The notes: a model not told the origin generated them from the sequence alone. Positions 1 to 6,681 are shown, numbered from the stretch's first letter. The stretch: 7,182 bases of DNA from Coriobacteriales bacterium (GCA_031254255.1 JAIRUT010000025.1:1-7182); one strand, 5' to 3'. A program made the numbers and translations.

Positions 1-1141
1 GACCATGGCCGGGAGCCGTGTGCACGGCACCGGTGCCGGTGTCCAGGGTAACGTGATCACCGGTGATGACCTGGCCGGTCATGTCGTCAAGGATGGGATG
101 ATGGTAACGCAGGCCCTGAAGCTCGCTGCCTTTGCAGGTCAGCGGATTGCCACTACTATCGCTTAAGAGCTGGGGAGCATCCCAGCCAGCAACCTCGGCC
201 ACGGCCGGCAGCAATTCGCGAGCCATGATCAGGACGCGCCCGGCTGTGCCGGAAGTGTTGCCCGTCGCGCCGGCCTTCCCGACCACCTCAGCTGCTCCGG
301 AAGCGCCGGAAGCGCCGCCCGTGCCAGCCACCACGCCCGGATCGACAACCGCCACATACTCAGCATTCGGGTTCAAGCTGACTCCCGTGTTCGCCGGCAG
401 GGTCCAAGGTGTCGTCGTCCAGATCAACACGGAGAAGGGCAGCTCACTCTGGAAACACTTCTGCAGATCCGCATTGGCCGCCTCGGTAAAGGCAAAGGCC
501 ACGTAGGCCGAAGGCGAGGTCTCATCGCTGTATTCAATCTCCGCCTCAGCCAGAGCCGTATGGCAGCGATAGCACCAGTGAATCGGCTTGCGTCCCTGAT
601 AGATCGCCCCCTTCTCATACATCATCTTGAATATCTGCACGATGCCAGCCTCGTAGGACGGCACATAGGTCAGGTAGGGATCATCCCAGTCGCCAATCAC
701 TCCAAGGCGCTTGAAACCCTCGCGCTGGATGTTGATGTGCTTGGTGGCCCACTCCCGACAAAGCCGCCGGAGCGTGCTCTTGTCGATAGCCGCCATCTTC
801 TCCGGGCCAAGATTCGTCTCCACGACATGCTCGATCGGCTGACCATGACAGTCCCAACCGGGAACATAAGGCGAATAATAACCCCGCCCCGAGTGATATT
901 TGACAATGATGTCCTTGAGGATCTTGTTGAAGGCATGCCCAATGTGAATTGGCCCGTTGGCATAGGGCGGCCCGTCATGCAAAACGTAGCTCTCATTACC
1001 TTCGTTGACCTTCAGAATCTGCTGGTAGAGATCCATTTCGTACCATTTCTTCAGACGCTCAGGCTCACTCTTGGCCAGCCCAGCGCGCATCGGAAAGTCG
1101 GTCACAGGCAGGTTCATGCTGCTTTTATAATCGTTGGACAC
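1..1141 (-). CDS. ileS: Isoleucine--tRNA ligase, N-terminal part (gene runs off the window at base 1)
   Basis: Cytoplasmic class I aminoacyl-tRNA synthetase that charges tRNA-Ile and hydrolyses mischarged Val-tRNA-Ile. The first 380 codons are present out of a usual 930-1050. Visible are the PYANGPIHIGH block with the ATP-binding HIGH motif at residues 66-69, WDCHGQPIE at 96-104, and the two halves of the CP1 editing site, TTTPWT at 242-247 and GTGAVHTAPGHG at 369-380, where the window ends. I chose the GTG at 1141 over the ATG at 1117. The GTG has an AAAGG Shine-Dalgarno 7 bases upstream, while the ATG has none, and the extra residues (MSNDYKSS) lead into the MNLPxTDFPMR stretch as in many bacterial IleRS. 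Residues 268-301 form a low-complexity Gly/Ala/Ser/Thr insert inside CP1. It follows the isomerase gene by 373 bases and may have its own leader. Identity is certain; the start is likely. Confidence 0.96.
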   Translation of the reverse strand, partial: MSNDYKSSMNLPVTDFPMRAGLAKSEPERLKKWYEMDLYQQILKVNEGNESYVLHDGPPYANGPIHIGHAFNKILKDIIVKYHSGRGYYSPYVPGWDCHGQPIEHVVETNLGPEKMAAIDKSTLRRLCREWATKHINIQREGFKRLGVIGDWDDPYLTYVPSYEAGIVQIFKMMYEKGAIYQGRKPIHWCYRCHTALAEAEIEYSDETSPSAYVAFAFTEAANADLQKCFQSELPFSVLIWTTTPWTLPANTGVSLNPNAEYVAVVDPGVVAGTGGASGASGAAEVVGKAGATGNTSGTAGRVLIMARELLPAVAEVAGWDAPQLLSDSSGNPLTCKGSELQGLRYHHPILDDMTGQVITGDHVTLDTGTGAVHTAPGHG

Positions 1142-1148
1142 TTCTCAA

Positions 1149-1153
1149 CCTTT
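1149..1153 (-). promoter_or_regulatory. Ribosome binding site that sets the GTG start of ileS
   Basis: The minus strand reads AAAGG, then 7 bases (TTGAGAA), then GTG at 1141. The in-frame ATG 24 bases further on has no purine-rich stretch at a useful distance, so this site favours the GTG start. Confidence 0.65.
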
Positions 1154-1170
1154 CAAATTGGAAACCCGTG

Positions 1171-1197
1171 GGTATCGCTGGCACTACTGCCGACACC
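1171..1197 (-). other. Bulged hairpin in the leader just before ileS
   Basis: In the minus-strand transcript GGUGUC pairs with GAUACC and, directly inside it, GGCA pairs with UGCC around a GUAG loop, with three unpaired bases (AGC) on the 3' side. That gives ten pairs with one G-U. It ends 17 bases before the ileS Shine-Dalgarno. No U-run follows, so it is not an intrinsic terminator. The 5' arm GGUGUC could instead pair with GACAUC encoded at 1236-1241, which would exclude this hairpin. A regulatory role is inference only. Confidence 0.45.
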
Positions 1198-1210
1198 ATC
1201 ACCGACCCAT

Positions 1211-1232
1211 CGCTGGATTCACCGCTGGATTC
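1211..1232. repeat. Near-tandem direct repeat, 10 bases with 12-base period
   Basis: CGCTGGATTC occurs twice, at 1211-1220 and 1223-1232, separated by two bases. It lies in the non-coding leader of ileS between the two hairpins. It could be a short duplication or part of the leader fold; nothing else is seen that explains it. Confidence 0.6.
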
Positions 1233-1281
1233 CCGGATGTCGATTTGTTGTTATGGTCAGCTGTCTGAACAGAGCAATCAT

Positions 1282-1295
1282 CGGCTCAACAGCCG
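1282..1295 (-). other. Small perfect hairpin in the ileS leader
   Basis: A perfect 5-base-pair inverted repeat, CGGCT and AGCCG, flanks a 4-base loop. In the minus-strand RNA, an outer arm GGGGCAGU (encoded 1301-1308) can pair with AUUGCUCU (encoded 1271-1278) with wobbles, making one two-part stem. There is no poly-U after it. Its function is unknown. Confidence 0.4.
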
Positions 1296-1514
1296 GAAGG
1301 ACTGCCCCAACAGCAAACCTATATTGTATGCCAAATTACAATGAAGAGATGGTCGGATTCCCACCTTGCCCGCGCTAAACACCGAGGCGTACGCACCCTA
1401 CAGGTAATCGCAAAACTGGCACAAGCGGCACTCTCCAGTGACGACGATCCGCATCCCCTGCAGTCGCTACCAGAGCGCAGCATATGCAGAATACCAGGTT
1501 TTGGATTTAATGTA

Positions 1515-3404
1515 TTATTGTCGACAACTCAAGGAAACGGCAGAAATAGCCGAACATAAGCGATCGGCAAATTGAGAGAGGATTTCGGAGTCATTATTCA
1601 CAAGATGGACGTGTAACGCCCTACGTCCGCAGGAAGCCAAAGCTGTGAAGTCAGCGCGGGCTTGGACGGCCGCCAAATCTCCCAGATTAAACTTCTCGCC
1701 AGGTATTTGAACGTCATCAATCTCGTTGGCCGAAATGATCAGGAAGACACCAGTGTCCGGGCCACCTTTGTGCAGCTGTCCAGTTGAATGCAGATAGCGC
1801 GGTCCAATCTCCAGACAGGAAACCGCATCCAGGCGCGAAGCGACACGGTTACGCATGCGCTCCAAAGCCTCCCGCCGACCATAGCCACGGAAGGGCACAA
1901 AGGCATTCAGTGAGAAGTAGTCGCCAGCTTTGATTGAACATAGCAGCTTCCTAAGCAGGGAATCCAAGCTGTCCGGATCAAAACCATTGACATAACCTGC
2001 CAGTGCCAGCGCCTTGCTCAACCGTAGCTCCAAAATCTGTGGCTCTGGAATGTCCAGCTGTATGTAACCATCCCCGTCATCATTGTGACTGTCAGCATCC
2101 AGAAGATCCCTGACAATCAGCTTGGTCAACTCCACATCCGGCTGATCGAAAGGAAAGACACCCATCAGGATCCCCAAAAAAGCCGTAGCGTATTCCCAGA
2201 CTACAAAATGAGTAAAAGCCTGCTCCGGATCATCCAATGTATAGTGCAAAAGCGGAATCGTGTCATCGATATTGGCAATCGACTCAGCAAAACCGGCAAC
2301 ATGGCCGACTGCAAAGGTGATCACTGAGCGATCTGCGTGAGGCTGGGCAAGGATACTTGCATCGACTTCGACATTGGGAACAATCCCCTTGCCCTGCTTA
2401 CCCAGAGACTCAGCTATCAGCTGCTCCACCCAAAGCCCAAAAACCTGTCCAGATGGCGGCATGACCAGCGAAAACTTATCACGCCCCTCCAAATAGGAGG
2501 CATGCAGGAAAGCCGCCAGGCACAACGCCGGATTATTTGGATCATCGCTGCAGCAAAAGGCCTCCGTCTCCGCACTATTGGCCAAAGCCTCACTGATATC
2601 GATACCAACAAGAGCAGCTGGAAAAAGTGCGAATACACTGAGCGCTGAAAAACGCCCGCCTACATCGGAAAGGCCAGGTAAGACCAGACGGTAGCCCTTC
2701 TTCTCAGCCAGCTGTTGAAGATCACTGTCTGGGTCGGTGATAGCCACAAAACGATCTCCGCAAGCAGCCTCTCCGAGGTGACCGGCGACATAATGCCAGA
2801 CAACACGCTCCAGCATTCGGATTTCAATAGTGGTGCCGGATTTGCTGGACACTATGTAGAGCGTCTTGGCTGGGTCGGAAGAACCAAGGATATGATTCAC
2901 GAAGACCGGTGACAAAGAGTCCATGGTCCGAAATGCAACATTGGTTTGAGGCGGAATTTGAAATGGCCCAATCGCTTGGCCGCTACAAAAAGGTGGAGTG
3001 GCGAGATAGCTGGGCAATGGTGATCCAGTGTAGCAATGCGGAATGTCAGAATGCACATTCCCAGCAGCAGATGTTGGATCCGACCCGGCAAGGCAATGGC
3101 GATTGCTGGCAACCTCGTGAAGCTTAGTCACTGTCATTGAGGCCTGTGACGATCCACCTTGGCCAATCAAAACCACCGCTTCCAAACCTTCAGCACGGAT
3201 AGCTTCGGCATGCTTGTTAATCTCATCCAAGGAAAGAGGTGGTTCGGAGGCCAAATGAAGCCAACCCAAACGCTTATCTGCCTTCATTTGAGTCTCTGGG
3301 TCATCACCAAAAAGTGATGCATCTCCACGCCCTAAACGTGAAGGTGCCTTGAGCGCCAGTAAACGCTCAAGGCTATCCTTATAACCTGAAGGGATGCTGC
3401 CCAT
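1515..3404 (-). CDS. pgi: Glucose-6-phosphate isomerase, related to the isomerase half of bifunctional transaldolase/isomerase proteins
   Basis: Interconverts glucose-6-phosphate and fructose-6-phosphate in glycolysis, in the cytoplasm. Of 629 residues, the sugar-phosphate loops show GQGGSS at 81-86 and SSKSGTT at 186-192. DVGGRFS at 247-253 matches the family signature, with Arg251 as the likely catalytic arginine. ESLGK at 332-336 resembles the catalytic-Glu loop. FDQPDVE at 419-425 is followed by Lys428, probably the ring-opening lysine. The C-terminal block RYLHSTGQLHKGG at 536-548 is typical of the isomerase half of transaldolase-isomerase fusions, but no transaldolase domain precedes it here. 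Residues about 100-150 are an insert rich in Pro, Ser, His and Cys that I do not recognise. It starts 18 bases after rplQ, so it is probably the last gene of that operon. The ATG has only a weak, close AAAGAG upstream, so the start is less sure than the identity. Confidence 0.9.
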   Translation of the reverse strand: MGSIPSGYKDSLERLLALKAPSRLGRGDASLFGDDPETQMKADKRLGWLHLASEPPLSLDEINKHAEAIRAEGLEAVVLIGQGGSSQASMTVTKLHEVASNRHCLAGSDPTSAAGNVHSDIPHCYTGSPLPSYLATPPFCSGQAIGPFQIPPQTNVAFRTMDSLSPVFVNHILGSSDPAKTLYIVSSKSGTTIEIRMLERVVWHYVAGHLGEAACGDRFVAITDPDSDLQQLAEKKGYRLVLPGLSDVGGRFSALSVFALFPAALVGIDISEALANSAETEAFCCSDDPNNPALCLAAFLHASYLEGRDKFSLVMPPSGQVFGLWVEQLIAESLGKQGKGIVPNVEVDASILAQPHADRSVITFAVGHVAGFAESIANIDDTIPLLHYTLDDPEQAFTHFVVWEYATAFLGILMGVFPFDQPDVELTKLIVRDLLDADSHNDDGDGYIQLDIPEPQILELRLSKALALAGYVNGFDPDSLDSLLRKLLCSIKAGDYFSLNAFVPFRGYGRREALERMRNRVASRLDAVSCLEIGPRYLHSTGQLHKGGPDTGVFLIISANEIDDVQIPGEKFNLGDLAAVQARADFTALASCGRRALHVHLVNNDSEILSQFADRLCSAISAVSLSCRQ

Positions 3405-3422
3405 CTCTTTAACCAGCCAGCT

Positions 3423-4265
3423 TTACTCAGACTTTTCCTCTTTGGAATCCTCTTCTTTCTGACTGTCCTTTGCATCTTCAGCAGAATCGCTATCTTCAGC
3501 GTCAACCTTTTCGGTCTCGGAAGGCTCGTCCTCAGCGGGGGCTTCCTCGGCACCGGCTTCAGCCTCGACCTCGACCTCAGCCGCAGCCGGGGCTTCGTCT
3601 TCAGAGTCTTCCTCAGCTACAGGCTCGCCTTCAGCAGCATCTGCAGATGGGGCCTCGTCCTCAACTGAAGCCTCTTCTACCTCGGCAGCAACCTCAGCCT
3701 CAACAGCAGCCTCGTCCTCAATTCCGTCGGCCTCGGCCTCGGCCTTGTCGTAGGCCTCTTCAATCTTCTCTACAACTGGAGCCTTGGCTTTACTAGTCTT
3801 ACTTTTAGCCTTGGTTTTGCCAGCTGCCGCACCCTTGGCAGTGGTGCCCTTTCCAGCAGCGTTACCCACAGCTGCAGCGGCGTCCCGCTCCTTTTTTGGC
3901 TTCACAGGCTCTTGGACAAGCTCCATGATCACGATCGTCGCCCCATCACCACGACGGGTACCCAGACGCAGAATGCGGGTGTAACCGCCCTCGCGGCCGG
4001 AAAACAGACCTTGTTCGACCTTGGCAAAAATCTCGCCAACCAAAGCCTTATCACCAAGGGCGGCAATAGCCAGACGACGAGCGTGGACATCTCCACGCTT
4101 GGCCCATGTGATGACGCGGTCAACATCGCCACGGATTTCCTTGGCACGTTCTAAGGTGGTCTTAATTCTATCGTTAGCAAAGAGGCCGTTCGTCAGGCTC
4201 TTCTTCATGGCCTTGGTATGACTGGCATCAGTACCCAGCTTACGGCCTCGTTTATAGTGTCTCAT
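3423..4265 (-). CDS. rplQ: 50S ribosomal protein L17 with a long basic-then-acidic C-terminal tail
   Basis: Large-subunit protein near the exit tunnel. The conserved fold takes up about residues 1-118, starting MRHYKRGRKLG and containing AKRGDVHARRLAI at 55-67, with the usual C-terminal strand ending IVIMELVQ. Most bacterial L17 proteins end near residue 120-130, but this one has 280 residues. Residues 121-163 are Lys/Ala/Gly/Thr-rich (12 Lys/Arg against 2 acidic). Residues 164-280 are strongly acidic (51 Asp/Glu of 117), low in complexity and surely disordered. Shorter tails of this type occur in some actinobacterial L17. The start ATG has AGGAG 7 bases upstream. It lies 24 bases after the end of the rpoA frame, its normal position in the alpha operon. 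The stop is TAA. Confidence 0.97.
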   Translation of the reverse strand: MRHYKRGRKLGTDASHTKAMKKSLTNGLFANDRIKTTLERAKEIRGDVDRVITWAKRGDVHARRLAIAALGDKALVGEIFAKVEQGLFSGREGGYTRILRLGTRRGDGATIVIMELVQEPVKPKKERDAAAAVGNAAGKGTTAKGAAAGKTKAKSKTSKAKAPVVEKIEEAYDKAEAEADGIEDEAAVEAEVAAEVEEASVEDEAPSADAAEGEPVAEEDSEDEAPAAAEVEVEAEAGAEEAPAEDEPSETEKVDAEDSDSAEDAKDSQKEEDSKEEKSE

Positions 4266-4289
4266 AGGTATTCTCCTAGGTTTCCAAAA

Positions 4290-4484
4290 TTAAATCTTCA
4301 GACTCAGGCCCATCGATTCCAGCTTGTCTTTGACCTCTTCGATCGACTTGGCACCAAAGTTGCGAATGTTCATCAAGTCGTTTTCCGAGTAGTCAACCAG
4401 CTGACGAACCGAATGGATGCCAGCGCGCTTCAGGCAATTGTAAGAGCGCACAGACAGATCCAGATCTTCAACCTGACGATTCAA
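4290..4484 (-). CDS. rpoA: RNA polymerase alpha C-terminal domain, separated from the N-terminal domain by an in-frame TAG
   Basis: This is the DNA-binding half of alpha, which contacts UP elements and activators. The frame is open from 4523, right after the TAG, for 77 codons to a TAA. The coordinates given start at a TTG (4484-4482), the first canonical alternative start codon. The domain looks complete. [15 protein letters not shown] carries the Arg, Asn and Cys that match E. coli Arg265, Asn268 and Cys269, and [10 protein letters not shown] carries the second DNA-contact helix. No base is lost or gained relative to the N-terminal frame. There is no ATG before the domain and no good Shine-Dalgarno before the TTG, so independent translation is possible but unsupported. 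It may otherwise be made by readthrough, or be untranslated. Confidence 0.7.
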   Translation of the reverse strand: MNRQVEDLDLSVRSYNCLKRAGIHSVRQLVDYSENDLMNIRNFGAKSIEEVKDKLESMGLSLKI

Positions 4485-4523
4485 CTCGGTATTACCGTCA
4501 CCATCCTCGGAAACAAAAATAGT

Positions 4524-4526
4524 CTA
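4524..4526 (-). other. rpoA: In-frame amber codon in the rpoA interdomain linker
   Basis: The minus strand reads GAG ACA TAG ACT ATT, in the one frame that joins both alpha domains. It would be codon 236 of a 313-residue alpha. The same codon ends rpsK at 5902-5904, where the protein finishes with the universal RRRV, so TAG is a normal stop in this genome. A sequencing error, a nonsense mutation or a true split gene all fit what can be seen. Confidence 0.9.
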
Positions 4527-5231
4527 TGTCTCGGGGCTTTCAATCTCCCCAGCGAGGGCGGTAAAGGCGTCCATATGCTGATGAATAATACCGGCAGCGC
4601 GCACCACGGCCTCTTCTGGTGTGATGGCCCCGTTGGTTTCGACCTCTAAAATCAGACGGTCGTAATCGGTACGTTGGCCGACGCGGGTGTCTGAAACGTC
4701 CATTGTGCAACGCCGCACCGGTGAGAACAGCGAATCCACTGGGATCAACCCGAGTGGATCATTCAAAGTCTTGTTGCGCTCCGCAGAAATGTAGCCCCGA
4801 CCGACACCAATGTAGACCTCCATGTTCAGCTTGGCACCCTCGGATAGGGTAGCAATCACCTGAGTTTGATTGATCAGGGTGAACTCGGCGGGTACTTCCA
4901 AATCAGCACCAGTGACAACTGTCGGACCAACAGCTTGAATACGGGCAACCGCATCCTCGCTGACTCCCAATGAGGAGAATACGAGAGATTTGATATTCAG
5001 GACAATGTCAGTGACGTCCTCAACCACACCCTCAATCGATGAAAATTCGTGTTGGACCCCATCAATCATCACAGCTGTTGCTGCTGCACCATCTAACGAC
5101 GAAAGCAGAACTCGCCTTATACTGTTGCCCAGAGTCTGACCGTATCCGCGCTCCAGTGGCTCCACTGAAAAACGGGCGAGAGTTTCGCTGACTCGCTCCT
5201 CCATAGCTGTTGGTTTCAAGAACCTTGTCAT
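4524..5231 (-). CDS. rpoA: DNA-directed RNA polymerase alpha subunit, N-terminal (assembly) domain
   Basis: This domain dimerises and is the scaffold on which beta and beta' assemble. The 235 residues contain the core motif PLERGYGQTLGNSIRRVLLSS, split here as PLERGYG at about 25-31 and GNSIRRVLLSS shortly after, followed by DGVQHEFSSIEGVVEDV. Both are hallmarks of alpha. The protein ends at a TAG just where the N-terminal domain of E. coli alpha ends, with the conserved C-terminal domain continuing in frame beyond it. The ATG at 5231 was chosen because AAAGGAG lies 8 bases upstream; a TTG 21 bases earlier would sit in front of that site. It starts 23 bases after rpsD. As read, the product should assemble polymerase but lack UP-element and activator contacts. 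Confidence 0.93.
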   Translation of the reverse strand: MTRFLKPTAMEERVSETLARFSVEPLERGYGQTLGNSIRRVLLSSLDGAAATAVMIDGVQHEFSSIEGVVEDVTDIVLNIKSLVFSSLGVSEDAVARIQAVGPTVVTGADLEVPAEFTLINQTQVIATLSEGAKLNMEVYIGVGRGYISAERNKTLNDPLGLIPVDSLFSPVRRCTMDVSDTRVGQRTDYDRLILEVETNGAITPEEAVVRAAGIIHQHMDAFTALAGEIESPET

Positions 5232-5239
5232 CGCATCTG

Positions 5240-5246
5240 CTCCTTT
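5240..5246 (-). promoter_or_regulatory. Ribosome binding site that sets the ATG start of rpoA
   Basis: The minus strand reads AAAGGAG, 8 bases, then ATG at 5231. It shows that the in-frame TTG at 5252 is not the start. Confidence 0.85.
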
Positions 5247-5254
5247 CGTCAATT

Positions 5255-5881
5255 TTACTTCGAATAGAGCTCGACTATCAGCTGCTCTTTAATGTCCATA
5301 TCTATCTGATCGCGATCCGGCAGGGACAGTACAGAGCCTTGAAGCTTGTCGATATCAACCTCGAGCCAAGACGGCAGCTCATGCTTCTCATTGCTAATCA
5401 GAGCTGTTTTGATGACGAGTAGATCGCGAGCCTTCGGAGCGATGGCGACAAGATCACCTTCTCGTACCCTGAAAGACGGAATATCCACACGACGGCCATT
5501 GACATGGATGTGGCCATGCCTGACTTGCTGACGTGCCTCCGCGCGGGATTTAGCGAAACCCAGACGGTAGACGACATTATCCAGACGGGACTCCAAAATA
5601 CGCAGGAGATTCTCACCTGTCACGCCCTGCTGACGGTTGGCCAACTCATAATATCCGTGGAACTGCTTCTCCAGCAGTCCATAAATACGCTTGGTTCTTT
5701 GTTTTTCACGCAACTGAATGCGATACTCGCTCTCTTTCGGACGTTTCTTGCCGGCATCACCGGGAGCGTAGTCACGACGCTCAAAAGCACATTTATCCGT
5801 ATAGCAGCGATCGCCTTTGAGGAACAGCTTGCCACCTTCACGGCGGCAGAGCTTACAGTCTGCGCCTGTATATCTAGCCAT
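5255..5881 (-). CDS. rpsD: 30S ribosomal protein S4
   Basis: Primary 16S rRNA-binding protein that nucleates assembly of the small subunit; in many bacteria it also represses its own operon. At 208 residues it has the usual length. The N-terminus has four cysteines, Cys9, Cys12, Cys26 and Cys31, the zinc-binding form of S4. The S4 RNA-binding domain follows at about residues 98-160, seen in [19 protein letters not shown] and [20 protein letters not shown] lies about 10 bases before the ATG. It stands 20 bases after rpsK and 23 before rpoA, the standard order. Nothing is unusual in it. Confidence 0.98.
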   Translation of the reverse strand: MARYTGADCKLCRREGGKLFLKGDRCYTDKCAFERRDYAPGDAGKKRPKESEYRIQLREKQRTKRIYGLLEKQFHGYYELANRQQGVTGENLLRILESRLDNVVYRLGFAKSRAEARQQVRHGHIHVNGRRVDIPSFRVREGDLVAIAPKARDLLVIKTALISNEKHELPSWLEVDIDKLQGSVLSLPDRDQIDMDIKEQLIVELYSK

Positions 5882-5901
5882 TATTCTGATTTCCTTTCGA
5901 G

Positions 5902-6300
5902 CTATACACGACGACGTTTGCGCTGGCGAACGCCGTTATGCGGAATGGGTGTGCAATCTTGGATACTCGCGATCTCCAGACCGGCGGCCTGAAGTGCGCG
6001 ATAGGCGGTCTCACGACCGGAGCCGGGACCCTTCATGAAGACTGACACCCTGCGCAAGCCGTGCTCCATTGCAATTTTGGCACAGGCCTCAGCAGCCATC
6101 TGGGCGGCAAAGGGAGTTGATTTGCGGGAGCCTTTGAACCCCACAGTCCCGGCACTTTGCCAAGCGATGACATTGCCAGCGGGATCTGTGAGAGTGATGA
6201 TCGTGTTGTTGAACGTGGATTTGATGTGTGCTGCACCGACAGCAATATTCTTCCGCTCAGAGCGTTTGATGCGGGTGCGCACCTGCTTTTTTGCAGCCAT
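5902..6300 (-). CDS. rpsK: 30S ribosomal protein S11
   Basis: Platform protein of the small subunit that lies near the mRNA exit and contacts 16S rRNA. Its 132 residues match the family length. Family features seen are the basic N-terminus, [15 protein letters not shown] at about 25-39, [31 protein letters not shown], and the closing [13 protein letters not shown], where the more usual form has a Cys-Arg-Pro-Pro stretch before the basic end. Its ATG overlaps the rpsM stop by one base (TAATG), so translation is probably coupled. AGGAGGT lies upstream inside the end of rpsM. The stop is TAG, which bears on the TAG in rpoA. Confidence 0.98.
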   Translation of the reverse strand: MAAKKQVRTRIKRSERKNIAVGAAHIKSTFNNTIITLTDPAGNVIAWQSAGTVGFKGSRKSTPFAAQMAAEACAKIAMEHGLRRVSVFMKGPGSGRETAYRALQAAGLEIASIQDCTPIPHNGVRQRKRRRV

Positions 6301-6668
6301 TACTTCTTCTTACCTCCTATTTGCTTGCGCGGGCCTTTGCGTGTGCGGGCGTTCGTGTGGGTACGTTGTCCACGCACCGGCAGACCGCGACGATGCCGCA
6401 GGCCACGATAGGAGCCGATTTCCATCAGGCGCTTGATGTTCTGAGAAACCTCACGACGCAGATCACCTTCGACTTGGAAATTCCGGTCAATGTAATCACG
6501 TAGTTTGACTGTTTCTTCCTCAGTCAGATCCTTGACTCGCGTGTCCGGATTAATGCCGGTTTCGGCAAGGATTTTAACGGCGGAAGTCAGGCCGATACCA
6601 TAAATATAAGTCAGGCCGATCTCAACGCGTTTCTCACGCGGAAGATCGACACCGGAGATACGTGCCAC
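6300..6668 (-). CDS. rpsM: 30S ribosomal protein S13
   Basis: Head protein of the small subunit that forms bridges to the 50S subunit and contacts P-site tRNA. It has 122 residues with the typical [21 protein letters not shown] opening (given here as its first residues, [10 protein letters not shown], then a KRVEIGL run), the helix-hairpin-helix [12 protein letters not shown] at 23-34, and the conserved tail with [17 protein letters not shown] and a Lys-rich end. The start codon is GTG, supported by GGAGG 8 bases upstream, which gives the expected N-terminus. The stop TAA shares its last base with the rpsK ATG. Confidence 0.98.
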   Translation of the reverse strand: MARISGVDLPREKRVEIGLTYIYGIGLTSAVKILAETGINPDTRVKDLTEEETVKLRDYIDRNFQVEGDLRREVSQNIKRLMEIGSYRGLRHRRGLPVRGQRTHTNARTRKGPRKQIGGKKK

Positions 6669-6681
6669 TTAGCTTGCCTCC

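Larger units (their letters stand above)
1142..1514. other. Intergenic region between the isomerase gene and ileS, probable ileS leader
   Basis: These 373 bases hold no gene I can support on either strand. In the ileS direction they show a hairpin at 1282-1295 (CGGCT/AGCCG, loop of four), which outer wobble-containing pairing can extend to 1271-1308, and the bulged hairpin at 1171-1197. There is also a near-tandem 10-base direct repeat, CGCTGGATTC on the plus strand at 1211-1220 and 1223-1232. A weak -10-like TACAAT lies near 1330 on the minus strand without a good -35. I see no intrinsic terminator after the isomerase gene. Leaders of aminoacyl-tRNA synthetase genes are often regulatory, but I could not find a convincing T-box core. 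Confidence 0.5.

Noticed and set aside
560..1378. A 272-codon plus-strand open frame opposite ileS and its leader
   Set aside because: It lies mostly antisense to clear IleRS coding sequence with its diagnostic motifs, shows no protein family features, and has no ribosome binding site.
1330..1380. AAGGTGGGAATCCG on the minus strand as a T-box core in the ileS leader
   Set aside because: It fits only the first half of the AGGGUGGNACCGCG core. Its UGGG would not pair with the ACCA end expected for tRNA-Ile, and I found no specifier or Stem I features. A covariance-model search would settle it.
1319..1483. A 54-codon minus-strand frame between the isomerase gene and ileS, with five cysteines
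   Set aside because: It has no ribosome binding site and no recognisable pattern, and it overlaps no conserved feature; it is expected by chance in 373 bases.
3470..3984. Plus-strand open frames rich in Arg, Gln, Leu and Pro opposite rplQ
   Set aside because: They are the reverse reading of the repetitive Glu/Ala codons of the L17 tail; low complexity explains why no stops occur.
4524..4526. The rpoA TAG as a pyrrolysine or selenocysteine site
   Set aside because: Selenocysteine uses UGA. Pyrrolysine is confined to a few enzyme families, and nothing in the window suggests its machinery. The linker has no need for a special residue, and rpsK uses TAG as an ordinary stop.
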